A stretch of 64,000 nt of DNA, taken from the NCBI RefSeq assembly GCF_028553725.1, contig NZ_CP067124.1, positions 2,118,001-2,182,000 on the forward strand, in the 5' to 3' direction. The DNA is from Paracoccus alcaliphilus (GTDB taxonomy: Bacteria > Pseudomonadota > Alphaproteobacteria > Rhodobacterales > Rhodobacteraceae). The notes under the pieces were generated by a model. It had not been told where the DNA came from. It made no database searches and worked only from the letters and a program-made list of their open reading frames with translations. The position numbers and the translations under genes were made by a program. Of this stretch, positions 37,582 through 47,498 are shown one piece after another (the stretch's first letter is position 1; every line of letters begins with the position of its first letter).

Positions 37582-38484
37582 ATGGCAAATGCGATGATTC
37601 GCCGTGCAGGCGCGGCAGCTTCGGGGCTCGCGACCGCGGCATTTTTGGGCGGAGCGGCCTGGGCGCAGGATGTGCTGCCCGAACTGCCCACGATCGGCAA
37701 ACCCAAGGCCGCCGGGATGGGCTTTCAGCCTGCGGCGACCGAAATTGCGCGCGATCAGCAATGGCTGGATCACTTCGTCCTGATCATCATTACCGTTGTG
37801 ACGATTCTGGTCTGCGGGCTGCTGCTGATCGTGATCCTGCGCTTCAACAGCCGCAGCAACCCCGTTCCGGCGAAATTCACCCACAACACGCCGCTGGAAA
37901 TTGCCTGGACGCTGGTGCCGGTGCTGATTCTGGTGGCCATCGGCGCGTTCTCGCTGCCGGCGCTGTTCCGCAGTCAGGAAATGCCCGAGAATCCCGATAT
38001 CGTCATCAAGGTGACCGGGCATCAGTGGTATTGGTCCTATGAATATCCCGACAATGGCGTGATGTTCGATTCGATCATGCTGCCCAAGGAAGAACTGGCC
38101 GATGCCGGTTACGCCGAGGATGAGTACCTGCTGGCCACCGATACGGCGGTTGTGGTTCCGGTGGGCGCCACGGTGCTGCTGCAGGTGACCGCCAGCGACG
38201 TGATCCACGCCTGGACCATCCCGGCCTTTGCCATCAAGCAGGACGCCGTGCCCGGTCGTATCGCGCAGGCCTGGTTCAACGTGGAACAGGAAGGCGTCTA
38301 TTTCGGCCAGTGCAGCGAGCTTTGCGGCATCAACCACGCCTATATGCCCATCGTCGTCAAGGCGGTCAGCCCCGAGGTTTACGAACAGTGGGTTGTCGAA
38401 CAGGGTGGTTCGCTTGATGGCGAGGAAGCGCAGGCGGCGGCCACGGCCCTGCCCGCAGACACCCAGTTTGCCAGCGTCAACTGA
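37582..38484 (+). CDS. ctaC: cytochrome c oxidase subunit II (aa3 type)
   Basis: Electron-entry subunit with the CuA centre. 300 aa. A signal peptide of about 29 residues, two membrane helices (about 64-88 and 106-128), and a periplasmic cupredoxin domain. The CuA ligands are in [15 protein letters not shown], with the first His in [26 protein letters not shown] is the conserved aromatic entry site. Very like P. denitrificans subunit II as remembered. First gene of ctaC-ctaB-orf-ctaG-ctaE. The subunit I gene is elsewhere. Confidence 0.98.
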   Translation: MANAMIRRAGAAASGLATAAFLGGAAWAQDVLPELPTIGKPKAAGMGFQPAATEIARDQQWLDHFVLIIITVVTILVCGLLLIVILRFNSRSNPVPAKFTHNTPLEIAWTLVPVLILVAIGAFSLPALFRSQEMPENPDIVIKVTGHQWYWSYEYPDNGVMFDSIMLPKEELADAGYAEDEYLLATDTAVVVPVGATVLLQVTASDVIHAWTIPAFAIKQDAVPGRIAQAWFNVEQEGVYFGQCSELCGINHAYMPIVVKAVSPEVYEQWVVEQGGSLDGEEAQAAATALPADTQFASVN

Positions 38485-38513
38485 CGCCAGCTTCAAGATC
38501 CAACGAACGCGCA

Positions 38514-39431
38514 ATGACCGATATCCGATCATATGAAGGCACCCCCGAGGCAGAGTTCGGCGATTACGTCGCCCTGCTGAAGCCCCGGGTGATGTCGCTG
38601 GTCGTCTTTACCGCCTTTGTCGGGCTGTGGATCGCACCGCAACCGGTGCATCCGTTCCTGATCTTCTGTGCAATCCTGTTCATCGCCCTGGGAGGCGGTG
38701 CCTCGGGCGCGCTGAACATGTGGTATGACGCCGATATCGACGCGGTCATGCGCCGCACCCAAAGTCGCCCGATCCCCGCAGGCCGGGTGACCGGGGGCGA
38801 GGCGCTGGGTCTGGGCATCGCGCTGTCTGGCCTGTCGGTGATGATGCTGGGGCTGGTCGCCAACTGGTTCGCAGCGGGCTTTCTGGCCTTCACCATCTTC
38901 TTCTATGCCGTAATCTATACGATCTGGCTGAAACGCTGGACGCCGCAGAACATCGTCATCGGCGGCGCGGCCGGGGCCTTTCCGCCGATGATCGGCTGGG
39001 CCTGCGCCACCGGCGGCATCGGTATCGAATCGCTGCTGATGTTCGCGCTGATCTTCTTCTGGACACCGCCGCATTTCTGGGCGCTGGCGCTGTTCATGAA
39101 GGAAGACTATCACAAGGCCGGTGTGCCGATGCTGACGGTCACCCATGGCCGCGCCGCCACCCGCCGCCATATCTTCGCCTATACGCTGGTGCTGGCGCCC
39201 TTTGCGATCTGGCTGGGGCTGACCTCGGTCGGCGGACCGCTGTATCTGGCCGTGGCCGTGGTGCTGAACGCGATGTTCATTCACGGCGGCTGGCGGATCA
39301 TGCGCCGCAACGAAGAACAGGCGCAGGCCGATAACTATGTTGCGGAACGGCGGTTCTTCAAGCTGTCGCTTTATTACACCTTCCTGCATTTCCTTGCGCT
39401 TCTGGTTCAGCACGGGTGGGGGACATGGTGA
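38514..39431 (+). CDS. ctaB: protoheme IX farnesyltransferase (heme O synthase)
   Basis: Membrane UbiA-family prenyltransferase making heme O, the precursor of heme A for the oxidase. 305 aa with about nine hydrophobic helices. The catalytic Asp-rich loop is [20 protein letters not shown], with a second conserved loop [17 protein letters not shown]. The stop overlaps the next start (TGATG). Confidence 0.97.
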   Translation: MTDIRSYEGTPEAEFGDYVALLKPRVMSLVVFTAFVGLWIAPQPVHPFLIFCAILFIALGGGASGALNMWYDADIDAVMRRTQSRPIPAGRVTGGEALGLGIALSGLSVMMLGLVANWFAAGFLAFTIFFYAVIYTIWLKRWTPQNIVIGGAAGAFPPMIGWACATGGIGIESLLMFALIFFWTPPHFWALALFMKEDYHKAGVPMLTVTHGRAATRRHIFAYTLVLAPFAIWLGLTSVGGPLYLAVAVVLNAMFIHGGWRIMRRNEEQAQADNYVAERRFFKLSLYYTFLHFLALLVQHGWGTW

Positions 39432-39646
39432 TGCCGCTGCACAGCGAACATGAACTGCACAACCGGCGGCGCTCTCGCAATGTCGGGCTGGGGCTGGTGC
39501 TGCTGGCTTTTGTCGCACTGATCTTTGCGCTGACCGTGGTAAAGGTAAGGCAGGGCAACCTGATGGAGGCCTTCGATCACCAACCGCGGGTGTCGATCCT
39601 GCCACAGGAACCCGCAGCAGCTACGACCGAGGAGGAAAGACCATGA
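39431..39646 (+). CDS. small single-pass membrane protein of the cta operon
   Basis: 71 aa. A basic N-terminus ([11 protein letters not shown]) followed by one membrane helix ([20 protein letters not shown]) and a short polar tail. It sits where ORF2 lies in the P. denitrificans cta operon, between ctaB and ctaG, and is probably an oxidase assembly accessory of unknown role. The start at 39431 (TGATG overlap, GGGGGA upstream) is preferred; an ATG at 39425 is possible. Overlaps ctaG by 4 nt. Confidence 0.82.
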   Translation: MPLHSEHELHNRRRSRNVGLGLVLLAFVALIFALTVVKVRQGNLMEAFDHQPRVSILPQEPAAATTEEERP

Positions 39647-40206
39647 ACCGCGAATCCCGTACCGCCCTGTCGCTGGTGGGCGTTGTCGTGGTCATGGGCG
39701 CGCTGGCCTGGGCGGCCGTGCCCTTCTATGACTGGTTCTGCCGCGTCACCGGATTTGCCGGTACCACGCAGATCTCCGAGACGGCCCCCGACGAAGTGCT
39801 GGACGAAATGGTCCGGGTCCGGTTCGACGCCAATGTCGATTCCAATCTGGACTGGACCTTCCGGCCGATGCAGGCCCGCATGGACCTGAAGATCGGAGAG
39901 AACGGGCTGGCCTTCTATGAGGCGGTGAACAACAGCGACGTGCCGATCACCGGCACCGCCAGCTATAACGTCGCGCCGGAAGTCGCGGGTTTTTACTTCG
40001 ACAAGATCCAGTGCTTCTGCTTTACCGAGCAGACCCTGCAACCCGGAGAGCGGATGGAGATGCCGGTCAGCTTCTATGTCGATCCGGCCATCGTCAAGGA
40101 TCGCGATGCAGGCTGGGTGCGTGACATCACGCTGTCCTATACCTTCCACCGGACCGAGCCGAAACAGGCTGCGCTTGACAGCGCCCGGACCGAGACCATC
40201 AACTGA
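39643..40206 (+). CDS. ctaG: cytochrome c oxidase assembly protein CtaG (Cox11)
   Basis: Delivers copper to the CuB site of subunit I. 187 aa. One N-terminal membrane anchor ([20 protein letters not shown]), a conserved Cys in [12 protein letters not shown], and the copper-binding motif [10 protein letters not shown] at about 123-131 in an immunoglobulin-like periplasmic domain. Fourth gene of the cta operon, coupled to the small ORF by ATGA. Confidence 0.97.
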   Translation: MNRESRTALSLVGVVVVMGALAWAAVPFYDWFCRVTGFAGTTQISETAPDEVLDEMVRVRFDANVDSNLDWTFRPMQARMDLKIGENGLAFYEAVNNSDVPITGTASYNVAPEVAGFYFDKIQCFCFTEQTLQPGERMEMPVSFYVDPAIVKDRDAGWVRDITLSYTFHRTEPKQAALDSARTETIN

Positions 40207-40238
40207 AACGAATACCAAGCAGCGACGGGGATCAGCTC

Positions 40239-41039
40239 ATGGCGCACGCAAAGAACCACGATTACCACATCCTTCCGCCATCCATCTGGCCTCTGCTCGG
40301 CGCCATCGCCACTTTCGTCATGCTGTTCGGCGGCGTGATGTGGATGCAGGACAACGGCCCGTGGATGTTCCTGATCGGCCTTGTCGGCGTCCTTTATGTG
40401 ATGTTCAGCTGGTGGGCCGATGTCGTCCGCGAGGGTGAGTCGGGCGATCACACCCCGGTGGTGCGCATCGGCCTGCAATACGGCGTCATCCTGTTCATCA
40501 TTTCCGAGGCGATGTTCTTCGTCGCCTGGTTCTGGAACTTCATCAAGAACGCCATGTATCCGATGGGGCCGGAAAGCCCGATCAAGGACGGCGTCTGGCC
40601 GCCCGAAGGCATCGTGACCTTCGACGCATGGCATCTGCCCTTCATGAACACGCTGATCCTGCTGCTGTCGGGTGTCGCCGTGACCTGGGCACACCACGCG
40701 CTGGTGCATGAGAATGACCGCAAGACCACCATCAACGGTCTGGCCGTCGCGGTGGCCCTCGGCGTGATCTTTACCGTCATGCAGGCCTATGAATACAGCC
40801 ACGCGGCCTTCGGTCTGGCCGACACCGCCTATGCCGGGGCCTTCTATCTGGCGACCGGGTTCCACGGCTTCCACGTCATCATCGGCACGATCTTTCTGGC
40901 CGTCTGCCTGATCCGGATGCTGAAGGGCCAGATGAGCCAGCAGCAGCATCTGGGCTTCGAGGCCGCCGCCTGGTACTGGCACTTCGTTGACGTGGTCTGG
41001 CTGTTCCTGTTCGCCGTCGTCTATGTCTGGGGCAGCTGA
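40239..41039 (+). CDS. ctaE: cytochrome c oxidase subunit III
   Basis: Seven-helix membrane subunit that stabilises the oxidase. 266 aa. Typical motifs: [19 protein letters not shown] at the N-terminus, [32 protein letters not shown] and [14 protein letters not shown], ending [20 protein letters not shown]. Last gene of the cta operon, followed by a terminator. Confidence 0.98.
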   Translation: MAHAKNHDYHILPPSIWPLLGAIATFVMLFGGVMWMQDNGPWMFLIGLVGVLYVMFSWWADVVREGESGDHTPVVRIGLQYGVILFIISEAMFFVAWFWNFIKNAMYPMGPESPIKDGVWPPEGIVTFDAWHLPFMNTLILLLSGVAVTWAHHALVHENDRKTTINGLAVAVALGVIFTVMQAYEYSHAAFGLADTAYAGAFYLATGFHGFHVIIGTIFLAVCLIRMLKGQMSQQQHLGFEAAAWYWHFVDVVWLFLFAVVYVWGS

Positions 41040-41059
41040 TCCCCGTTGAACGGAAAACC

Positions 41060-41092
41060 GGCGCGCGGGGGTTGTCCTCCGCGCGTTTTTCT
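41060..41092 (+). terminator. Rho-independent terminator after ctaE
   Basis: CGCGCGGGGG (41062-41071), loop TTGT, CCTCCGCGCG (41076-41085) and then TTTTT: a 10-bp stem with one mismatch, 22 nt after the ctaE stop. It separates the structural cta genes from the SURF1 gene. Confidence 0.85.
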
Positions 41093-41135
41093 TTGGCCGG
41101 TTGATCCGGGCCGTATGACCTGTAAGAAGCATGCG

Positions 41136-41807
41136 ATGCGACGTTATCTCTTTCCGCTGATCCTTGGCATTCTGGGCTGCGCCATTCTGGTGGGGCTGGG
41201 GGTTTGGCAGTTGCAGCGGATGGAATGGAAAGAGGGGCTGCTGGACCAGATCCGCACCGGGATCGAGGCGCCGCCGGTGCCTTTGCCGGACCAGATCGAC
41301 GCGTCGATGAAATACCTGCCGGTCGTGGTCAGCGGCACCACCACGGGTCAGGAAATCGACGTGCTGTCAGGCAGCAAGGAGCAGGGCGGCGGCTATCAGA
41401 TCGTCTCGGGTTTCGAGACCGATGACGGGCGTCGGATCATGGTCGATCGCGGCTTTGTCCCGCAAGAGATGCGCCATGCCCCGCGGCCGCCCACGCGGCT
41501 GGAGATCCGCGGCAACCTGCACTGGCCCGATGAAAAGGGCAGCGCCACGCCCGATCCGAACCTGTCCGAGAATATCTGGTTCGCCCGCGACGTTCCCGCC
41601 ATGGCTGGCTTGCTGGACACGCAGCCGGTTCTGGTCGTCGCCAGCCAGGTGCAGGGCGATGCGCAAGGGGTGAAGCCGATCCCGGTCGCCGTCGAAGGCA
41701 TACCCAACAATCACCTGTCCTATGCGATTCAGTGGTTCATGATCGCAGCCGTCTGGGCAGGGATGACAGTTGCCCTGATCTGGCGTATCAGGCAGCAGAA
41801 ATACTGA
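41136..41807 (+). CDS. SURF1-family cytochrome oxidase assembly protein
   Basis: 223 aa with a membrane helix at each end (YLFPLILGILGCAILVGLG and WFMIAAVWAGMTVALIW) and the SURF1 periplasmic domain between (VDRGFVPQEMR, NNHLSYAIQWF). In Paracoccus, Surf1 proteins bind heme A and insert it into subunit I. The start MRRYLFPL is chosen from the family N-terminus; an ATG seven codons earlier is an alternative. thrC follows after 10 nt. Confidence 0.93.
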   Translation: MRRYLFPLILGILGCAILVGLGVWQLQRMEWKEGLLDQIRTGIEAPPVPLPDQIDASMKYLPVVVSGTTTGQEIDVLSGSKEQGGGYQIVSGFETDDGRRIMVDRGFVPQEMRHAPRPPTRLEIRGNLHWPDEKGSATPDPNLSENIWFARDVPAMAGLLDTQPVLVVASQVQGDAQGVKPIPVAVEGIPNNHLSYAIQWFMIAAVWAGMTVALIWRIRQQKY

Positions 41808-41817
41808 AGGAACGGCG

Positions 41818-43200
41818 ATGCGTTACATCTCGACGCGGGGCGAGGCCCCGGCTCTGGACTTCGAACAGGCGATGCTGACCGGGCTGGCGCGCGATGGCGG
41901 GTTGTATGTGCCCGAAACCGTTCCGGCCATGTCCGACATCGCGTCGCTGGACGGGCTTCCCTATGAAGAGGTCGCCTTCCGCGTGATCCGTCCCTTTACC
42001 GGCGACAGCTTTTCTGAGGACGAGCTGCGCGGCGCCATCACCCGCGCCTATGGCCGCATCAGCCATGTGGCCCGCGCACCGCTGGTCCAGCTTGCCCCCG
42101 GCCATCACCTGCTGGAACTGTTCCACGGCCCGACGCTGGCCTTCAAGGATTTCGCCATGCAGCTGATCGCCCAGCTGTTCCAGATCGCATTGAAGCGGTC
42201 CGGCCAGCGGATCACCATCGTCGGCGCGACCTCGGGCGATACCGGTTCGGCGGCGATCGAGGCCTTCAAGGGGCTGGACAATGTCGATGTGTTCATCCTG
42301 TTCCCCCATGGGCGCGTGTCCGAGGTGCAGCGCCGCCAGATGACCACGCCCGACGCCGCCAATGTCCATGCGCTGGCCCTGACCGGTCATTTCGACGATT
42401 GTCAGGCGCGGCTGAAGGACCTGTTCAACGACCACGCCTTCCGCGATCAGGTCGGGCTGGCCGGCGTTAACAGCATCAACTGGGCGCGGATCGTGGCGCA
42501 GGTGGTCTATTACTTCACCGCCGCCGCCAGCCTTGGCGCGCCGCATCGCGAGGTGGATTTCACCGTCCCCACCGGCAATTTCGGCGACATCTTCGCGGGT
42601 TCGATTGCCCGGGCCATGGGCCTGCCGATCCGCCGTCTGATCGTCGCCACCAACCAGAACGACATTCTGCATCGCGCGCTGAGCACCGGCGAATACCGGG
42701 TCGGCACGGTCGAACCTTCGATCAGCCCCTCGATGGACATTCAGGTCAGCTCGAATTTCGAACGCGCGCTGTTCTGGGCCTATGGCGGTGACGCGGGCGC
42801 GATCCGGCAGTTGATGGACGAACTGAAAACGGGTGGCTTCAGCATCAGCCAGGGGGCACTCGAGACGCTGCGCGATCAATATGCCTCGGGCTGCGTCACC
42901 GAAGATGAGACCTTGCAGATGATCCGCACCATTCGCGACGAAACCGGTCAGGTGCTGTGCCCGCACAGCGCCGTAGGCGTTGCGGTCGCGCGCAGGCATC
43001 TGGAACCCGGCGTGCCAATGGTGACGCTGGCCACGGCCCATCCGGCGAAATTCCCCGATGCGGTGGAACAGGCCGTGGGACTGCGCCCCGAACTGCCGCC
43101 GCATATGGCGCAACTGTTCGATCTGCCGGAACGCGTCAGCCGGGTTGAAAATGATGTGGCGGCGCTTAGATCGCTGATCCTTGAACGGAGAACCGCGTGA
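41818..43200 (+). CDS. thrC: threonine synthase
   Basis: PLP enzyme converting O-phosphohomoserine to threonine. 460 aa, the longer ThrC form. The N-terminus is MRYISTRGEAPALDFEQAML. The PLP lysine is in FHGPTLAFKDFAMQ (about 113), and the phosphate loop is GATSGDTGSAAIEAF. The stop overlaps the next GTG (GTGA). Confidence 0.97.
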   Translation: MRYISTRGEAPALDFEQAMLTGLARDGGLYVPETVPAMSDIASLDGLPYEEVAFRVIRPFTGDSFSEDELRGAITRAYGRISHVARAPLVQLAPGHHLLELFHGPTLAFKDFAMQLIAQLFQIALKRSGQRITIVGATSGDTGSAAIEAFKGLDNVDVFILFPHGRVSEVQRRQMTTPDAANVHALALTGHFDDCQARLKDLFNDHAFRDQVGLAGVNSINWARIVAQVVYYFTAAASLGAPHREVDFTVPTGNFGDIFAGSIARAMGLPIRRLIVATNQNDILHRALSTGEYRVGTVEPSISPSMDIQVSSNFERALFWAYGGDAGAIRQLMDELKTGGFSISQGALETLRDQYASGCVTEDETLQMIRTIRDETGQVLCPHSAVGVAVARRHLEPGVPMVTLATAHPAKFPDAVEQAVGLRPELPPHMAQLFDLPERVSRVENDVAALRSLILERRTA

Positions 43201-44471
43201 GCCACGATCCCGATTTCAACCTGACCACTCTTCCCAACGGGCTGCGCGTTGTCACCCGGCATATGCCCGGGCTGCATTCGGCGGCCCTTGGCGTGTGGAT
43301 CAGCGCCGGTGGCCGCAATGAACGGGCCGAACAGAACGGCATCGCCCATTTTCTGGAACATATGGCCTTCAAGGGCACCACGACCCGCAGCGCCCTGCAG
43401 ATCGCCGAGGCGATCGAGGATGTGGGCGGCTTCATCAACGCCTATACCTCGCGCGATACGACCGCCTATTACGTCCGGGTGCTGGAAAGCGATGTCGATC
43501 TGGCCTTCGACGTGATTTCCGACATCGTGCTGAACCCGGTTTTCGACGCGCGCGAGATCGAGGTCGAACGCGGTGTGATCCTGCAAGAGATCGGGCAATC
43601 GCTGGACACGCCCGACGACGTGATCTTCGACTGGCTGCAAGAGGCCGCCTATCCCGATCAGGCGATGGGCCGCACCATCCTTGGCGCGGCCGAGCGGGTC
43701 AGCCATTTCGGCCGCGCCGATCTGGCGAATTTCGTGACCGAGAATTACGGGCCCGGCCAGATGGTCGTCGCGGCGGCGGGGGCGCTGGATCACGACCGGA
43801 TCATCCGTCTGGCCGAAGCCGCCTTCGGTCACCTGACCCCGATCACCCAGTCGCCGCGCGAAAGCGCCCGCTGGGAAGGCCGCGAGACGCGGCAGCTGAA
43901 GGCGCTGGAGCAGGCGCATTTCGCGCTGGCGCTGGAGGGGCCGGGCTATCTGGATCATGATTTCGACGCGGCGCAGATCTTTTCGACCGCGCTTGGCGGC
44001 GGCATGTCCTCGCGCCTGTTCCAGAAGATCCGCGAGGAACGCGGGCTGTGCTATACGATCTTTGCGCAATCGGGTTTTCATGACGATACCGGCATGATGA
44101 CCATCTATGCCGGGACCGGGGCAGGGGATCTGGCCGATCTGGCCCGGCTGACCGTGGACGAGATCCGCCGCGCTGCCGAGGATATGACCGAGGCCGAGAT
44201 CGCCCGCGCCCGTGCGCAGATCCGCGCCAGCCTGCTGATGGGGCTGGAAAGCCCGTCCTCGCAGGCCGAACGCATGGCGCGGACGCTGGCGATCTGGGGC
44301 CGCGTGCCCGATCCGGCCGAGGTGGCAGAGCGGATCTCGGCCGTCACGGTCGCCGATGTGCGCGCCCATGCCGAGCGGATGATCCGGGGGGCGCGACCGG
44401 CGCTGGCGCTTTATGGCCCGGTATCCGGTGCGCCCGCCCGCGAGGAGCTTGCCGAGAGGCTGGCCGCGTAA
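43197..44471 (+). CDS. M16-family zinc peptidase (processing-peptidase-like)
   Basis: 424 aa. The inverted zinc motif IAHFLEHMAFKGT (HxxEH) lies near residue 50, with the distal Glu about 75 residues on in EVERGVILQEI. The active half and the M16 C-terminal half are both present, with a GLCYTIFAQ type motif. Close to the family ancestral to mitochondrial processing peptidase; natural substrates unknown. GTG start coupled to thrC; the next gene overlaps at TAATG. Confidence 0.93.
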   Translation: MSHDPDFNLTTLPNGLRVVTRHMPGLHSAALGVWISAGGRNERAEQNGIAHFLEHMAFKGTTTRSALQIAEAIEDVGGFINAYTSRDTTAYYVRVLESDVDLAFDVISDIVLNPVFDAREIEVERGVILQEIGQSLDTPDDVIFDWLQEAAYPDQAMGRTILGAAERVSHFGRADLANFVTENYGPGQMVVAAAGALDHDRIIRLAEAAFGHLTPITQSPRESARWEGRETRQLKALEQAHFALALEGPGYLDHDFDAAQIFSTALGGGMSSRLFQKIREERGLCYTIFAQSGFHDDTGMMTIYAGTGAGDLADLARLTVDEIRRAAEDMTEAEIARARAQIRASLLMGLESPSSQAERMARTLAIWGRVPDPAEVAERISAVTVADVRAHAERMIRGARPALALYGPVSGAPAREELAERLAA

Positions 44472-45052
44472 TGTTCGGCATGCGCCGTGCCTTCCGTCTG
44501 GAAAGCGAGCGGATGGTGCTGCGCCTGCCCGCGCATTCCGATTACGCCGCCTGGACATCGCTGCGAGAGACCAGCCGCGATTTCCTGACCCCGTGGGAGC
44601 CCGTCTGGGCGCCCGATCACCTGTCGCGCAAAAGTTTCACCAATCGTGTCTATTGGGCCGCCCGGGCCAGCAAGGCGGGCACGGCACTGCCGCTGTTTCT
44701 GGTGCGCCGCGATGGGGTTCTGGTGGGCGCGATCACGCTGGACAATATCCGCCGCGGCCCGGCGCAATCGGGCACCATCGGTTACTGGATCGGCCAGCCC
44801 TTCGCCCGGCAGGGCTATATGCGCGAGGCGATCGGCGCGCTGGTCCATCACGCGTTCACCACCATGGATCTGAGCCGGATCGACGCCGCCTGCCTGCCCG
44901 AAAACGCCGCATCGCGCGGAGTTCTGGAACGCTCGGGCTTCAAATATGAGGGGGTCGCGCAAAGCTATTTGCAGATCAACGGGCGCTGGCGCAATCATGT
45001 GCTGTTTTCCAACCTGCGAAGCGACAGGCGGGGACGGACGGATATCCGCTGA
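44471..45052 (+). CDS. GNAT-family (RimJ/RimL-like) N-acetyltransferase
   Basis: 193 aa. Starts with substrate-side MRRAFRLESERMVLRLPAHS. The acetyl-CoA motif region reads IGYWIGQPFARQGYMREAIGALVHHAF, and SRIDAACLPENAASRGVLERSGF is the typical motif B of RimJ-like enzymes. It may acetylate a protein N-terminus or a small amine. Last core gene before the insertion-sequence-rich region. Confidence 0.9.
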   Translation: MFGMRRAFRLESERMVLRLPAHSDYAAWTSLRETSRDFLTPWEPVWAPDHLSRKSFTNRVYWAARASKAGTALPLFLVRRDGVLVGAITLDNIRRGPAQSGTIGYWIGQPFARQGYMREAIGALVHHAFTTMDLSRIDAACLPENAASRGVLERSGFKYEGVAQSYLQINGRWRNHVLFSNLRSDRRGRTDIR

Positions 45053-45074
45053 AGGTAGGTGCGGCAGGGGACTG

Positions 45075-45300
45075 CGGCAATTACCCAGCCGCAGCAGTGT
45101 ATGGCGACACAACGCAATGGCCATCGCCTCTTCGACCTCTCAGAGAACGGTTGATCGCGGCTCTTTCGGCACCGTCTCCGGGTTGATGCCGAACTCCCGG
45201 CTCAGCGTCGCGATCGAAGCTGGCGATCATTCGCGCCAGCCCGCGGACCAATCCCTCATCATTGCAGATCGCATGGCGTGCCTGTTCGTGGCGCTCCCAT
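45075..45300 (-). pseudogene. degenerate IS481-like transposase remnant
   Basis: Reading the minus strand in pieces gives SREFGINPETV, then PKEPRSTVL, a stop, then EVEEAMAIALCRHTLLRLG. This resembles the helix-turn-helix end of IS481-type transposases (remembered pattern: GINPKTVAKWRKR, GPKEPRSTVLSEVEEA and HTLLPLDDCL). About 15 residues between the first two pieces are missing and stops interrupt it, so it is dead. The family call rests on memory of the pattern. Confidence 0.45.
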
Positions 45301-45440
45301 GAAGATCTTGGCCCAGGATGCTTCCTTAACAGCGCTGGCAGCGATCTTGCCGAGGCCCCACGGCCGTCAACGGGCCACGCCAACACCAGGGACGTGGGGC
45401 ACGGTTACGTGCCTTTGAGAGGAAATTCAGTATTATCCTT

Positions 45441-46927
45441 AGTCGACTCTGACCAACGCGGAACGCGTTGATATTGCGTGATCATCCTGCGGTTTTGTTG
45501 GCGTTGGATCGCAGGATTTTGTAATCTTGACGCAGAAACCCTGCAATTTGTGATCGCCAATGAAGCCCCATTTCCGCACCGCCGAACAGGACGACCTTCT
45601 GCGCCCCCGACTGGTGGATATGATCGATCCGCGCCACGAGTTGGTGAAGCTCGCGGCGCTGATCGACTGGGAGTTCTTCGAGCGGGAATGGGCCGGGTTC
45701 TTCCCCTCGGCGACGGGGCGCCCGGCGACTTCTCCGCGTCTGATCGCCGGGCTGATGTATCTGCAGCATGCGTTCAAGCTGTCGGACGAGGCGGTGGTCG
45801 CCCGTTGGGTCGAGAACCCCTACTACCAGCATTTCACCGGCGAGACCTTCTTTCAGCATCGCCCGCCTATTGATCCGTCATCGCTGGTGCGCTGGCGCAA
45901 GAGGATCGGTGAAGAAGGGGTGGAATGGCTGTTGACCAAGACGATCGAGGCTGGCCGCAGTTCCGGGACGATCACCGACAAGGCGCTGAAGCGGGTGGCG
46001 ATCGATACCACCGTGATGGAAAAGAACATCGCCTATCCGACGGATGCCCGGCTCTACGAGCGGGCCCGGGCCCTGTTGGTCGGTCTGGCGAAGAGGGCCG
46101 GGATCGATCTGCGCCAGAGCTATGCCCGTCTTGCACCGCGGCTGGCCATTCAGGTCGGGCGCTACGCCCATGCCCGCCAGTTCAAGCGCATGCGCAAGGC
46201 GCTGCGTCAGCTCAAGGGCCATGTCGGCCGGGTGCGCCGCGATCTGCGTCGGCACCTGCAGGACATCCCGCAAAGCCCCCTGCGCGAGAGGGTTGTGGAC
46301 GCCCTCTGGCTGGTCGGCCGCCTGCTGGAACAGGGACCAAAGAGCCGCGACAAGGTCTATTCCCTGCACGAGCCCGAGGTCGATTGCATCTCCAAAGGCA
46401 AGGCACGGGTGCGATACGAGTTTGGCACCAAGGTCAGCCTCGCCACGACCCTTGTTGGCGGCCTCATAGTTGGCGCCCGCAGCTTTCCCGGCAATCCCCA
46501 TGACGGCCACACCCTGGCACCGGCCCTCGAACAGGTCGAAATCCTGACCGATACGAGGCCCACACTCGCCCTGGTCGACCGCGGCTATCGCGGGCATGGC
46601 ATCGAGACCACCCGCGTCCTGATCAGCGGCCAGCGGCGCGGTATCACCCCGGCGCTGGCGAAGCTCCTCAAACGGCGCAGCGCCATCGAGCCCGAGATCG
46701 GCCATATGAAATCAGACGGCAGATTGACCAGATGTCCCCTGAAGGGCAGGATCGGCGATGCCATCTTCGCCGTGCTCTGCGCCTGCGGCCACAACATCCG
46801 CAAGATCCTCGCCCATCTCAGGGCCTTTTGGGCCTTCGTCATCCGCTTAATCCTCGGCATCATCGTGGTCGTTAACAGACCACTTCAGATGCAGGGCGCG
46901 GCATAACCGCGTTGTTCAGAACCGACT
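45441..46927 (+). mobile_element. IS5-type insertion sequence, complete copy (1487 bp)
   Basis: Terminal inverted repeats of about 21 bp (AGTCGACTCTGACCAACGCGG on the left; AGTCGGTTCTGAACAACGCGG from the right end inward). A 4-bp direct duplication CCTT flanks it at 45437-45440 and 46928-46931. It carries one intact transposase gene. A second copy in opposite orientation starts at 63610 and runs off the window. Confidence 0.9.
45560..46906 (+). CDS. IS5-family transposase
   Basis: 448-aa DDE transposase. The N-terminal domain is MKPHFRTAEQDDLLRPRLVD with SPRLIAGLMYLQHAFKLSDE. The first catalytic Asp is in KRVAIDTTVMEKNI, the second in TLALVDRGYRGHG, and the Glu in RSAIEPEIGHMKSDGRL. Intact, so the element may be active. 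Confidence 0.9.
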   Translation: MKPHFRTAEQDDLLRPRLVDMIDPRHELVKLAALIDWEFFEREWAGFFPSATGRPATSPRLIAGLMYLQHAFKLSDEAVVARWVENPYYQHFTGETFFQHRPPIDPSSLVRWRKRIGEEGVEWLLTKTIEAGRSSGTITDKALKRVAIDTTVMEKNIAYPTDARLYERARALLVGLAKRAGIDLRQSYARLAPRLAIQVGRYAHARQFKRMRKALRQLKGHVGRVRRDLRRHLQDIPQSPLRERVVDALWLVGRLLEQGPKSRDKVYSLHEPEVDCISKGKARVRYEFGTKVSLATTLVGGLIVGARSFPGNPHDGHTLAPALEQVEILTDTRPTLALVDRGYRGHGIETTRVLISGQRRGITPALAKLLKRRSAIEPEIGHMKSDGRLTRCPLKGRIGDAIFAVLCACGHNIRKILAHLRAFWAFVIRLILGIIVVVNRPLQMQGAA

Positions 46928-47039
46928 CCTTAAAAGCCGTCAAGACAATGGACACTAAAGCATTTCTACTGAACCCTGAATCGTTTGGGGTTCCGTCGCA
47001 GCGCGGATCGTGATTCCCTTCTGTCTGGGAGGATAGATC

Positions 47040-47426
47040 ATGTCAGCACCATTGCCGTCGGCCCTCCGGACGCGGTTTCAGCGATATATCGAGGAGGGTT
47101 TAAGCGGTCGGGCGGCGGCGCTGCGGCTGAAACTCTCGCCGGCGACCGGAGCACGTTGGGGCCGGGCGATCAGGACCAGGGGGCATGCCGAACCATTGCC
47201 CCAGGGACGTCCCAAAGGGCATGGAAAGCTTGCCCCGCACCGGGCCTTTTTCGAGGAACTGCTCGCACAGGATCCCGACATCACGCTGTTCGAACTCAGG
47301 GACGCGCTGATCGCAGCGGAAGGCGTTCGTGTCCATCACTCGTCCATTGCCAGTCTGCTGTCGCGGCTTGGGTTCACCTATAAAAAAAGTCGCTGGTGGC
47401 CGCCGAACGCCGCGGTGCCAGGGTAA
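47040..47426 (+). CDS. IS630 transposase, first frame (copy 1)
   Basis: 128 aa helix-turn-helix part: ALRTRFQRYIEEGLSGRAAA and LFELRDALIAAEGVRVHHSS. It ends shortly after a run of seven A (TATAAAAAAAGTCG), where a -1 shift would join the DDE frame. In this copy the DDE frame is interrupted. Confidence 0.85.
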   Translation: MSAPLPSALRTRFQRYIEEGLSGRAAALRLKLSPATGARWGRAIRTRGHAEPLPQGRPKGHGKLAPHRAFFEELLAQDPDITLFELRDALIAAEGVRVHHSSIASLLSRLGFTYKKSRWWPPNAAVPG

Positions 47427-47498
47427 GACAGCGGCGAACCGACTGGTTCGAGCATCGCTTGCCAGCCATCGCGGATCGGCCGGAACGCGTGGTTTTCA